Positions 43,580-56,100 of a stretch of 64,000 bases of DNA are shown here, piece by piece. The translations under genes and the position numbers were made by a program. Each line of letters begins with the position of its first letter. Positions within the stretch are counted from its first letter, which is position 1. The notes beneath the pieces are model-generated. The model was not told the origin of the DNA. It worked only from the letters and a program-made list of their open reading frames with translations, and did no database searches. Source of the DNA: Mercenaria mercenaria (Eukaryota > Mollusca > Bivalvia > Venerida > Veneridae); NCBI RefSeq assembly GCF_021730395.1, contig NC_069364.1, positions 82,143,501-82,207,500 of the forward strand, given 5' to 3'.

Positions 43580-44990
43580 TAGCTCATGTAAAGAGCAACA
43601 ACATTGTCATACATTTTAGATACTAGTAGCATAAATATTGGAAATGTAATTGCTAGAAATATACCAGATCACTCTTTTTTTCTTTGGAAAATCAATGTAA
43701 ATGTTGGATTGCATTCACAGGCTCACTGCATGCCATCGCAAAGTTATGACAATTCCAACTTCAGTAATATCCCAGGAAATTTTCTGTCTGACCAAAGTAT
43801 AGTTACACAGTTAAATGACCTAATAGCTAAACTAGTAACTAGCCTTAGAATGCAGTCGGACATAGATGTTGCATACAACCAATGGTGTGATATTGGTAAG
43901 TCAGAGATGTATGAGAAAATACCTTTTATAACCATTTGTAGTAATAACATTTTATCTTGTTCCAAATATAGAACGTTTAAACCTTGGTGGAATGATAAAT
44001 CGTCTGATCTGTGGCGAAATGTTCATACAGCAGAAAGAAATTGGTTAAATTGTTCTTCCAAATCTTTGAAAAATGATTTAAGCATGTATATGTTAATGTT
44101 AAAGAACAATTTGATAGAGAGGTACAACGTTCTATAAGGTTTTATTGGTATAAAACACAAAATAATATTTTATCTGATCTACATTGTGATAGTAACCAGT
44201 TTTGGAAAACAATGGGCAAAACAGGTATTGCAAATGAAAAAAGTAAGACTATACCTATGCAGGTAGCTCATATTGTAACTGACAATGTTTTAGATACTGA
44301 TATGTGTTTTAGAAGTAAAGAAAGCAGAACAGCGTCTGGTTTTGATATGTTACCATGAGAGGTTTTAAAGAATGATACTTCAATTTTTATTTTGCATAGT
44401 CTTTTCAATATATGTTTTAAAACTGGTCAGGTTCTAGCACTCTGGTCAAAAACTATTATAAACCCAATACCAAAGTCATCTTCTAATGATCCTAGAAACC
44501 CTATGTCATATAGAGGTATATCATTGGTCTGTTCTATTAGATATACATACCTTGGTTTAACCTTAACTGAACATCTTGATTTAAACATTACAGCCAAGAT
44601 GGTCGCTCAGAGTGCTGGCCGTGCCCTGGGACTACTCATTGCCAAATACAAAAGCTTTGTTGGGTTACCTTATGATGTTTATACAAAATTGTATTATTCA
44701 AATGTGGTACCAATTATACGCTATGGAGCCGCTGTTTGGGGTGCAAGAAGATTTTCCTGTATCAATGCAATACACCACAGGGCTATGAGATTTTTCCTAG
44801 GCACCGGCAAATATACACCCAATGCTGCTATACAAGGTGACATGGGTTGGCAACCTATTATTGTTGAGCAATGGAAAAATATATGTTATCACTGGAACCA
44901 TTGTTTACATTAACATGATTATAGAATTAACAGTAAGATTTTTCAATGGTGTTTAAGAAAAGGTAATCAAAGGTGTATTCTAAAAAGTCA
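43580..44990 (+). mobile_element. Decayed non-LTR retrotransposon (Nimb/I-like) with internal deletion
   Basis: The frame at 43604-44137 has WWNDKSSDLW, typical of the linker before the reverse transcriptase. The frame at 44392-44913 starts in TIINPIPKSSSNDPRNPMSY and jumps straight to YTYLGLTLTEHLDLN, so the core of the reverse transcriptase is deleted. It ends with ALGLLIAKYKS and RFFLGTGKYTPNAAI. Dead copy. Confidence 0.75.
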
Positions 44991-45004
44991 CAAAGGTAAA
45001 TAAC

Positions 45005-45615
45005 GACATAGAATTTTGGTAATATCTTTGATAAACTTGTCACTGTTGTCTACATGATGATGCACTGTAAAATGTTGCATGTAAAGTAGTCACAAGGCTT
45101 AAAATGAACATTCTGACCATGTTTCGTGAAACTCTGATAAAAAATGTGGCCTTTAAAATGGTTGCAAGGTTTTCCTCAAATTTGACATAGTGACCTAATT
45201 TTTGACCCCAGTTGACCCATATATAAACTGAACTGGATCTACATATCATCAAGAGAAACATTATGACCAAGATTCATGAAAATCCACTGAAAATTATAGC
45301 CTAATCCTACTTGACACAGATTCAAACTTGACCTAGGTATCATTAAGCTAAACATTCTGACAAAGTTTCATGAAGATCCATTGAAAAAACATAGCCTCTA
45401 GATTGGTCACAGTGTTTTCCTACTTGGTTACGTAGGTATTGACCCCACTTGACCTAGATTCAAACTCGACCTAGATATCGAGATAAACATTCGGACCTAA
45501 TTACCCTTGAAAAATGTGGCATTTGCAGTGAGTGATCACAAGCAGAAGTTTATGCATGCATGGCCAACGGATAATCACAAAAGCTCAACCTGCCACTTTG
45601 CAACAGGTGAGCTAA
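45005..45615. repeat. Tandem-core repeat fragment (reverse relative of 41831-42573)
   Basis: Units with AACTTGACCTAGGTATCA, AACATTCTGACAAAGTTTCA and ACATAGCCTCTAGATTGGTC repeat about every 145-150 bases. The right end reads AACAGGTGAGCTAATA, the inverse of a TTAGCTCACCTG start. Confidence 0.6.
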
Positions 45616-45709
45616 TACTAGGTAAGTACATGTAGGTCATGGTAAAGATTATTCAAGGTAATTACTGAAAAAATCATGCAGGTGTTCCGGATCTGTGATC
45701 TTGTTAAAA

Positions 45710-46594
45710 AACAAGAGCTGTCTGATGACAGCGCGCTCGACTATTCGAAGAATAGATTGAAGAATGGGGTCAAAATGTTTCCACAGATATTCAGACAAAA
45801 GAAATAAATAGATTAGACAAACAATGTTCATGTATTTCTTTGATTTCGATAAGTCTTGCACTAAATGGCAATGTAAGAACTAATTTCAAAGTCCAAAAAG
45901 GGCCATAATTCAGTCAAAATAGTTATGTACTCTTGCCTACAGATAGAAATCATAATGATAAACAAGTGTTTAAAGTTAAAAAAAAACATATGTCAAATAG
46001 TTTTGACAAAACGTGGACTTGTATGAAAACAGAACCAATTTCAAAGTCCAAATAATGCCATAATTCAGCCAAAACAGATGACAGAGTAATGTACTCTTTC
46101 CTACAGATAGAGACTATTATACTGAACAAGTGATAAAAGTTTCAAAGCCATATGTCAAACACTTCACAAAAAATATGAACTGGTACGGAAAACTTAACCA
46201 AGACTTCTAAGTCAAAAGGGGCCATAATTCAGCAAAAATCCTTGATGGAGTTATGTACTATTGCCTATACCTGGATATGGTGATGGTAAACAGGTGTTGA
46301 AAGTTTCAAAGCTTTATCTCAAAAGACTTTGTCAAAATACAAACTGGTACGAAAAACTAAACCAAGAATTCTAAGTTGAAAGGGGCCATAATTCAGCCAA
46401 AATCCTTGATGGAGTTATGTGCTCTTGCCTATAACTGGCCATGGTGATAGTAAACAAGTGTTGAAAGTTTCAAAGCTTTATCTCAAAAGACTTTCTCAAA
46501 ATGTGGACTGGTACGAAAAACTTAACCAAGGTGTGACGCCGACGCCGTGGTGAGTAGGATAGCTCTACTTATTCTTCGAATAGTCGAGCTAAAA
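45710..46594. mobile_element. AACAAGAG-hairpin repeat with 160-bp tandem core
   Basis: Starts AACAAGAGCTGTCTGATGAC with the stem CTGTC/GACAG, has about four units of roughly 163 bp (GGGGCCATAATTCAGCCAAA, TTGAAAGTTTCAAAGC, CTGGTACGAAAAACTTAACC), and ends CTTCGAATAGTCGAGCTAAA. This is the reverse-orientation full form of the family at 41426-41762. Confidence 0.8.
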
Positions 46595-46842
46595 GGTGGG
46601 TCAGTTACACAAGAGTAAGACTATTCACGATGATTAACCCTCCCTTTTCATACTATCGGCTGATGGGCATAATTTGAGCTTTTTCATAGGCGACGTCGCT
46701 TATCAGATATCCATGCTTTTCACCTTGTAGCTGGAGACAATTGCTCCAATGTGTTACAAAAAACATTTAAAGAAACACTGTCTTTTTTAGTTTTATTGCA
46801 AAGGATATGCCTTATCCTTATATGATCAAAATTTTAACTATA

Positions 46843-47595
46843 CGAGTCAAAAGTTCAAACGCCCATATGTACATAAGTATCGATATTTCATTTAATATTA
46901 TACAAAATACACTGAAATTTAACATGAGTATCACATAAATATCCTGTAACAGAATAAAAAACAAAAACTTATCAAATACCACAGTAGACTGCGATAAAAT
47001 GCATTAATTGATTGAAGGGGGCATTTTTAAAGTTTGCAGGATAGGTCAGAAGCGCGTAACGGTAACATGAACGGTCAGCGATACCAAAAGGACATCTTGT
47101 GTGCTGTGGTGGTACCTTACATCAACGCACATCCGGCGTACAATCTCATTTTCCAACAGGACAACGCACGTCCGCACGTGGCTCGTATAAATATGGCATA
47201 CCTGCAGCAGAACGGCGTCAACATTCTTGATTGGCCTGCGTTATCTTCCGACATGTCGCCAATTGAGCACTTGTGGGACGCGCTCGACAAGGCGATCCGC
47301 CAGCGTCACAGACAGCCTAGAAACCTACAGGAACTAACCAATGCGATTATCCAGGAGTGGCGTAACATTCCAATTAACTGTGTGCGTCGTTTGATCGCAT
47401 CAACGCGAAGAAGATGTTTAGCTGTGGTGAATGCTGCTGGTGGCCACACCCGCTATTGACTGATCCTGCGAACTTTAAAAATGCACCATTCAATCAATTA
47501 ATACATTTTATTGTTATGTACTATGTTTTTCTGTTAAGTTAATTAAATAAAATATCAAAAATTATGTACATATGGGCGTTGGAACTTTTGACTAG
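46843..47595 (+). mobile_element. Tc1-type transposon, internally deleted
   Basis: Terminal inverted repeats of about 55 bp start GAGTCAAAAGTTCAAACGCC and are flanked by TA on both sides. The element is only 753 bp. Its transposase keeps the second and third catalytic residues with 34 residues between them (QQDNARPH then SPIEHLWD), which is the DD34E signature. The DNA-binding half and the first catalytic residue are missing, so it is non-autonomous. Confidence 0.85.
47034..47459 (+). CDS. Tc1-type transposase, C-terminal fragment
   Basis: 141 codons open to TGA, with FQQDNARPH at about residue 40 and DMSPIEHLWD at about 67-76. The normal length is about 340 residues. The fragment has no helix-turn-helix and no first catalytic Asp. 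Confidence 0.85.
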   Translation: MQDRSEARNGNMNGQRYQKDILCAVVVPYINAHPAYNLIFQQDNARPHVARINMAYLQQNGVNILDWPALSSDMSPIEHLWDALDKAIRQRHRQPRNLQELTNAIIQEWRNIPINCVRRLIASTRRRCLAVVNAAGGHTRY

Positions 47596-47807
47596 TATAT
47601 AATTTTACTCGCCCTTCAGGGAGCATCAAAATCAAGAGCAACATTTAGTATGAAAATTATTTTTCCAAAATAGGCCTACACAACATTTATACTGAAATAA
47701 ATGAGTAACCGACAGCTTAAGTATGAAACACTTAGGGCTGTTCCAGGAAAAAAGGCATGGAGTGTGTGTGGGGAGGGGGGGGGGGGGGGGTGCAGAATGC
47801 CATTCTA

Positions 47808-48135
47808 AACAAGAGCTCCGCCAAGCGGGGCAATATACACCCGAAGGGTTATATCAGAGGAGGATGGGAGTAAAATTTAAAGAACTTAACTGTTGAAGCC
47901 CAAAGGACAGGAAGAACAAAAAGAAGAAATTCAAAAAAAAAATTCTAAGTCAACAGCAAAAACTATAAGTCCACAAAAAATCCTTACCAGGTATAGATAT
48001 GTCAAAATGCACCTAAAAATTGGAGATACCATCCATGTTGTACCACAGAAAGGTGGTCTCGGTTTTTCCCTATGACCAATAATAGAATAGTTACACAATA
48101 AGCTATTTATAGTAACATAAAAGGGAAGTAATTCA
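47808..48135. repeat. AACAAGAGCTCCGCC dispersed repeat
   Basis: Starts AACAAGAG followed by the imperfect stem CCGC-CAA-GCGG and CCCGAAGGGTTATATCAGAGG. A run of some 17 G (interrupted once) lies just upstream at 47771-47790. A 60-codon frame in it is not credible. Confidence 0.55.
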
Positions 48136-48881
48136 ACAAAAGGGTCATGATGACCCTGAATCGCTCACCTGAGTAATATGAGCCACATGTTTCAAATGGC
48201 AAACTGACTCTAAAATATTATAAAGTAGGTCACATTCATGGTCACTGAAAGTCAGTTTTAAGATTGGTGTGCAAAACTGTACATGTCATCCAAATTTCAT
48301 GCCTGTATCTTAAAAAACAAGAAAGAAGGTCAAGGTCACAGTCAAGTGACTCCTAATTGCTTAGGGTCATCAGGTAATTATAATTAAACAGTCTAGGAAA
48401 TATAATCTGATAATATTCGAAGTATTTATTCCTATATAACTCATATAACAAATGAACCCCAGGGCGGGGCCTCTTTCCATCCCAGGGTCATAATTTGAAC
48501 AACATTGTTACAGATCCACTAGGCAATGCTACACACCAAATATCAAAGGCCTTGAACTTTCAGACACGAAGATTTTTAATTTTTTTCCTATATAAGTCTA
48601 TGTAAAAATTGGGACCCCCGGGGCGGGGCCTCTTTTCACCCCAGGGGCATAATTTTAACAATCTTGGTAGAGGAGCACAAGGCAATGCTTGATATCAAAT
48701 ATCAAAGGCCTAGGTCTTGCGGTATCAGACAAGAAGATTTTCCTATACAAGTCTATGTAAAACTTGGGACCCCCGGGGCGGGGCCTCTATTCACCCCAGG
48801 GGCACAATTTGAACAATTTTCATAGAGGACCATTAGATAATGTCACATATCAAATATCAAGACTCTATGCCCTCCCCGGTA
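48136..48881. repeat. GGTCATGATGACC-headed repeat, copy 1
   Basis: The head is a hairpin GGGTCATGATGACCC followed by TGAATCGCTCACCTGAG. The core has units of about 160 bp with GGCGGGGCCTCTTTTCACCC and CAAATATCAAAGGCCT. The partner is at 51797-52380. Confidence 0.7.
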
Positions 48882-49295
48882 AATTAGTCCTACAACGAAA
48901 AGTCGAAATTTAAGCGATAATATCGTGAAATTATCGGCCAAAGAACCGGCACGAAAAGTAGAAGTTAAGACTTTAATTTATACTTTTCGCCCTACAAATT
49001 CAGTCGATAAGTTGAAATTTGCACGACAATTGTCGCGTTACAAACTTCGACTTTTCAACTTTTCGAGGAAATATCTTACCACGAGAAGTTGAAATTAGCT
49101 CTCTTAATTTCTACTTTTCGCGCTTGATTCTAGGTCGAAAAGTTGACGTTTGCACGACAATTGTCGGGTCAAAAACTTCAAGATTTCGACTTTTCGCGGT
49201 AAATTTATAGCACGAAAAGTATAAATTAGATGCTTAATTTCAAGTTTTCGCGTTTCTGTCTAGGCGAAAAGTCGATGGCGGAAACAGGATTCCGT
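48882..49295. mobile_element. CGAAAAGT-rich repeat, copy 2 (inverted)
   Basis: The reverse complement of 31117-31531 with only a handful of differences, ending AACAGGATTCCGTA. The two copies are 17 kb apart in opposite orientation. Confidence 0.8.
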
Positions 49296-49582
49296 AGTTT
49301 AGGTAAAAATGTTGACGCAGGACGACGGATGCAGAAAACAGGAATATGGACGCCTGGCCCCTGTAATAATAGCTCACTCTACATGCATTTACTGACTGTT
49401 TCAGACATTGTAAGGGTTATAACTTAAAGTTTATAAAGGTATGATTCAAAATTAACATAAACATTATTTCACAGCTGACATATACTTAAACATGCAATCA
49501 GTAATATATCATTCTTTCTGGTTTTATTTCGTGCTCATACTTAAGACCATCATGCCTTGCATTTCATAAATGGTTTCCAATA

Positions 49583-49819
49583 TGAGCTGCACCATGAGAA
49601 GACAAACATAGTGCGTTTGCGACCAGCATGGATCCTAACCAACCTGCGCATCCGCGCAGTCTGGTTAGGGTCCATGCTGTTCGCTAACAGTTTCTCTATT
49701 TGCAATAGGCTTTGAAAGCGAACAGCATGGATCCTGACCAGACTGCGCCGATGCGCAGGCTGGTTTTGATCCATGCTGGCCACAAAGCCACTATGTTGGT
49801 TTTCTCATGGTGCGGCTCA
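49583..49819. mobile_element. Palindromic MITE (GACCAGCATGGATCC), copy 1
   Basis: Ends TGAGCTGCACCATGAGAAGA and TTTTCTCATGGTGCGGCTCA are inverse to each other, and ACCAGCATGGATCC / GGATCCATGCTGG pairs recur inside. Closely related to 59006-59242, which is the better preserved copy. Confidence 0.8.
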
Positions 49820-50026
49820 AATAGTTTCTAATATCATCATCATTTACATACTTTACATACATAATTTATAAAAGAAAGAAAAATGGGCATTTCCGTTAAC
49901 AGTACGACATGTCATTTTGAAGATGTCGAGTAATATAATTTAATAATGACTCACCAAGTTGAACCAGAATTTGATGAAAAAATAGTTTTATTTAAAGTCC
50001 ATACACTTTTATGTAAATTAACATAC

Positions 50027-50178
50027 TTTCCGAATTTGACAGCGTCGAGTACAGTTTCCGGTAGTATTCTTCCATTAGTCTCTGGTAGAACCAGTGACAA
50101 CAGACCGGCTAGGACAGAAAGGCTACCAAGTACGATCGGCGGCAACACCTTACCAAAACGTCCATGTATATACTTTTC
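50027..50178 (-). CDS. SLC22 exon: last membrane segment
   Basis: 152 bases with acceptor GACTGCAG and donor GTATGT. It reads YIHGRFGKVLPPIVLGSL and ends LPETVLDAVKFGK. The second gene has an exon of exactly the same length. Confidence 0.88.
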
Positions 50179-53100
50179 CTGCAGTCAAACGATATTAGTT
50201 TTGAAAATGGAGGTACAGAGCTGTTGAACCCAAGCACACAGTAAGACGTGAATATCACCTGATGATTGTTTCACTGAGTGAAATATTAAACAAGATTTTG
50301 GTTATCATTGCAGTGAACGATCGTTTAAAGTTTGAACAAAACTGTCATGAGCATTACGCTTAAAACATACTTTTTGTAAACTTTGCACGATTCTCACATT
50401 CCATTGTCGTACATTTTGTGAAATATATTCTAAATAATTTATGAATGACATAAGTGCACACAAATGAGGGCTACAGATGTATGTATCTGCATAAACAGAT
50501 GTCTTATTATCGCACTATGCGTCTCTTATTAATTTAGAACAATTAGCAGGACATGTTAGGAAATGGCACATGAAAGTGTGATGTAATTGAACAGGATGAA
50601 TAATAAAAACAAATACTTCTGAGTCGTAAATGTAGATAAGGTAACGCAACGCCAACTAAATTACAATTAATGTAAGGAAGTGTCGCGATTAAGTGTACTT
50701 ATCGTAGAGACACGACAGGAAAATGAATGGGGAATAATGGCAGATGGATGGTTTCTGCCACTGGCACCAGACCAAAAATAAAAAAAAGAACACTGTACAT
50801 GTTATATCCTACATTTAGGTATACTATAAAAACCATGGTCATGAATGGGAAAACGTACTAACCCATTTTAATCACGCATTTATCACCTAAAGCGCACATT
50901 TTGGTAAATGGGTACTTTGCATAATGGAAAAGTGGTAATTTATCTTCCATCATGCACCAGTCACATTGTCTCAATATTTCATATCAAAGAGATACGCTTT
51001 AGTCAATGTTACAGAAAAAAAATGGATTTAAGTGATTATAACATTTATTCTAGGTTATATACCGCACTATTAGATCTACTTACCAAATCAGCAATATAGG
51101 GAGAAACCATACTACCAACGAATGCAATCATTGTGCTGGATCCCATCCCCGAGTTACGAACTTTGGTCGGAAACAGTTCTTCTGCGCACCATAAATAGAT
51201 AATACCATGTGCTGCTGCAACCCCTAGCTTTCCAATGTTCGTCAAAACCACCGTGATCCAATACAGAGCTAAAATGTAAAATATGGCCAGACCATCCTAT
51301 TTTTTTATTCATAAAGCATTTATTCTTATCCAGTTGCACAGAGAAAATTACAATAATAAAAGTTAATACAAAACATGAATGCAGAAAATTTGTTTTAAGA
51401 AAAAAGACTAACTCTTTTATAAAAAAGTCCTATTTTCTCTAACGAATAAGCAAATTACTGTGTATAGACTTTGGCTGCACCAATGTGAACCAAAGGTCCG
51501 TCCAGGTTAGCCCTGGTTCACTACAATGCAGAAATGGATTATTTATACATTATCTTCGTGCAATCGATCATATGCTACAAGAACTCATAAAGACCACACC
51601 GAGACAGTTTGATTGCTTTGCAGGAGTTTAAGTCATATAGCGCGACTTTCCAGACTAAATACCGGAGGAAGATCCCAGGTGAACCCTCCAGATATTATTT
51701 CTGTCAGTGACAGGCAACTAGGTAACCACCAAGCTTTCGCAAGCCATCTGGATTGCTTTCTTCCATCTGCATTGCTTTCTTACACGACACATTTTAAACA
51801 AGAGGGTCATGATGACCCTGAATCGTTCACCTGAGTAATATGAGCCACATGTTTCAAATGACAAACTGATGCTAAAATATTAGAAAGTAAGTCAGTAGGT
51901 CTCATTCATGGTCAATGAAAGACAGTTTTAAGATTGGTGTGCAAAACAGTACATGTCATCCAAATTTCAAGGCTGTATCATAAAAAACAAGAAAGTAGGT
52001 CAGTAGGTTAAGGTCACAGTCAAGTGATCCCTAATCGCTTGGGTCATCAGGTAATTATAATTAAACAGTCTAGGAAATATGACCTGATAATTTTTGAAGT
52101 ATTTTTTTTTATATAACTCATAATTATAACAAATGACTCCCAGGGCGGGGCCTTTTTTCACCCCAGGGGCATAATTTGAAAACAAGAAAGTAGGTCAGTA
52201 GGTCATGATTAAGACTTTTCAAGATGAGTATTTAAATCTATATCAAACATTATACATGTGGTCCAAATTTCTTTGCTGTAACTTCAAAAACAAGAAAGTA
52301 GGTCAGTAGGTCACGATTTAAAGTATTAAGAAAGTAGGTCAGTAGGTCACATTCATGGTCACTGAAAGTCAGTGTTAAGATCGGTGTGCAAAACTGTTTA
52401 TGCAAAACTGCAATTTAGATCGTTTATAATACATGTAATATATTTTGTTATCACTTTAACAGCAGAATGAATTAAAACTGGACACTTACATTTATCAGCG
52501 TACCACATTGTGAAAATGGTCGAAAGACAAGCGACACCACAAAGAATCATTGTGCTAGCGTGGAGAACTTTCCGCCCTAATTTGTTGAGTGTAAAAAAGC
52601 ACACGGTGTAAGCAATTAGCTCCATACTACTGGTAATTGCGAAGTTTACGTATACATCACCTTTCAAGTTGCCGATATTCAAGGTAAGGCCAAAGTTTAC
52701 CATTGTGACAACACACCTAGTTAATGTAGTGATACAAAATTGTACTCATATTTCCAAAGGTATGTTATAATTGCATGTTACCACAACGGAATTACACAGA
52801 AAGAATACTCGCAATGCACATTTCACAAAAAAACGTATGAAAACGTTTTTACTTATTACGTAAAATAATCATTATTTAGCGAACACATTGAAATAGATGC
52901 TAGAAATTGAATCACAGTTCGGGGGTAATTTATGCGGCCCCAGAAGCTAGGTCGGTACGGGACTGTAAAAGCTATTTCGAGTGGCAAGGTTCGAAACCTG
53001 ATATTGAGTTTTTTCACCCTGCGAGAAGTGACCGTCGCTGAAATAAGTTACACAAACTTTACAGATGGTGTAAATGCAACAAACAAAATTTTTAAAAAAG

Positions 53101-56100
53101 GCTTTTTTTTTAATCTTTAAAATTAAAGATAAATGAGCACGGTCTATTTTAAAATGTATATGTTACCAGTTGAGGTGCATAATGAGAGTTCGTATCAACA
53201 ACGTCGGTATGGTAAGCATTTTAAGTACACTTTCTGTTCCCATAGTATCCTGTGCATCTTTTCTCGAATTATTCTCAGGTAAATTCTCATTTGATGTTGT
53301 CCACTTCTGAATAATCTTTTTTTGCATCGTTATGGCGCCCCTTCGATTTCAGCCACCGGGGTGACTCTGGTATGATACTGTAACATACACATATGGTTGT
53401 AAAAAACCGATATCACCAAGTTATTTTGTAAAAACACTGAAACTGCTAGTTACATTTATTAATATTTATTAATACGATGCATTGGCACATATATGTATTA
53501 GTTTGCATACACTATCAACATTAAAATAACGATAAATAAGACAAGAACTACTCAGTGCGCCGTCAAATTGTTGTTGGATTTAACGTCACACCAACACAAT
53601 TATAGGTCTTATAGCGACTGACTTTCCAGCTTTTCGTGGTGAAAGAAGAACCGCGGTGCCCCTCCGGGCATTATTTCAACACAGGTACCTAGGTAGAACC
53701 ACAGACCTTCCGCAAGCCAGCTGGATGACTTCCTCACATGAAGAATTCTACGCATCAAGCAAGGCTCGTACCCACATCGTTTAGGGGCAAGTAAAACAGT
53801 ATTAAACACACTGAAGATGAAGCTGAATGTTCAAAATAAAAGTGTTATATAATATTTGTACATAGTTGTATCATGAAACCGACTTACAACAAACAGGCAA
53901 AAAGTAGCACTGTAGGGCTTGTCATAGCAAGCAGTAGCTTGTTCCAAAGGCGAACATAAAAGGCAAAGAAACACAGCAGATAAAGTCCAATACACCACAA
54001 AACTTCAATAGCGAACCCGGCTGCAACGCGTTGTGCTGGATCTACAAGTTCCATCACTAAAACGGGAAATAGAAACACTGAAATTTTGCTTTGAAACTTA
54101 TATCCAAAAGTGTAGCATTAATACTAAAAAATGTAATATTAGAAGATGCATTTTGAGTGTTACTTACCTATAACAAATGTTGTTACATACATTCCTACGC
54201 TGGAGAAGCCAACGACGAACCGAATAGAGACAAATAAGATATAGCCTGAAACAAAAGCCGAGCCAAACGCACTTCCTATGTGCAAAAAGACACACATCAT
54301 CAATACTTTCTTACGTCCGAATCTGAAATATTAGAAATGCAAATGAATTAGTCCTTAGCAGGAGTTGACTAAAACCTAAAGATCTTCTGACATATTTTCC
54401 ATTTTACAGATAATACAACGTAACTATTATAAAAGAACTTTGAAATGACATAAACAATAACAACACGACCGGTACCATTGCAGAACATCAACGATAATTG
54501 AAATTAAGGAAGCTATTTTTCGCAAAGAAATCATCTGAATTTGACAATATAGAAAACCTTATGTATAATAGATCAATTAAATGCACATTTGCAATTTTCT
54601 TGTCAAACAGACAAGCATGATAGAAATGCATGGCCACATTTTGAATTTCTTTCTAATCTTATATGCAAGCGTTTCTAATCAAAAGCATGCGCTAATGCAC
54701 TTTCTACATTTTACACACTAAATTCTACTTAATAATACAGCTTCTACATTTGGTTTGATGTAATAAGAAAAACTTCGAAGTACAAGAACTAATATTCTTT
54801 TCATTAGCATAATTAAATTGATAAAAATATAGACATGCTTACATGTCTGAAAATATTCCTGTTGCTATGGCACCAGTCAGAACTCCACTCATGTATATCA
54901 TGTTAGCGTTAGCTCTAGCAATCTCCCGCTCACACACTAAATTTTCCTGAAAACAAAAGTAATGTTTGTTTGATGACATATATGGAAATGAGATAAAAGG
55001 AATACTAGTATAACTATATAAAGCTTTCTTTTAATGCTGGCTCGTCACGGCGACAAAGTATTACGATAGGATTTTACTATGAAAACTAGCTAAAACTGAA
55101 CATCTCCAATTCCTGGCTCCAGACTTTTTCCTTCAATTACAAAGAGCAAGCCAGCAACCTAAAACAAAATGTCGGTTCGTTTATGAAAAGTGACCAATCG
55201 AAAGCTGGTTTACAAAAGCCATAGTGTCCTACTAGGCCGCGGCCATCTTTAATGAACAAAAAGAGCTCAATGACACGCAAAGGACCAATCTATCGCAAGT
55301 AGAATATTGCATCAATCGCAGAAAGGAGCTTAACAGTTAGGGAAACTTTGGGTAACTGAGCCAGTTGAGCTCTTAGAAGCACGCGTATTTGAAACGAATT
55401 CCATTAGGATATCTTAACCGTTGTGACTGAAAATATTCCAGGGACTGGATATATGTTTATATTCATTTTTAGGCGGAATGATTCAGGTTGCTTCTTTGGT
55501 GGTAATAATGAGTGGTGACAAAATTTGCATCGGGACTATGTGAACACCTCTAATATTGAGGTAGTATTATTAACGTCCATAAACCATTTTTCAATGGCAT
55601 ATCACTTTGGGCTCCGTCCCTGCCCTTTCATAACAAGAGCTAAGCGAGCCACTTTCTAGCTTTTTTAAAAGCTATACTTGTTTATTGTCTCGGACACCAA
55701 CATAACCCAAGGGCTTCTTCAGACGTTAATACGCAAAACAAACGTGTTTTGTCGCTATTCTTGCATAAATATCACGACACAAATATTAAAAGTGTTGTTT
55801 TATAGGTGATGACTTTACGATTCCGGTATAAATTTTATTTACCATTCTGTTGTTCGTGGAAATGTTCAACATGTTTTTAACATCCATAGCTGGGACGCAC
55901 AAATCAACAACACTACCAAATATGTATACGTGAAATGAATTTAAATTTCATGCAACCTGGATATTTTTATTGAATGCTGTTAATTATAAGGATTCTAAAA
56001 GGAATTGGATATAGGGCGTTGGAAATATTCCAATAAGAGTACTAAAATACAAATTCTCTTTGAACCATGCTCTTAGAATCATAAATCATCGTTTCAAGTG

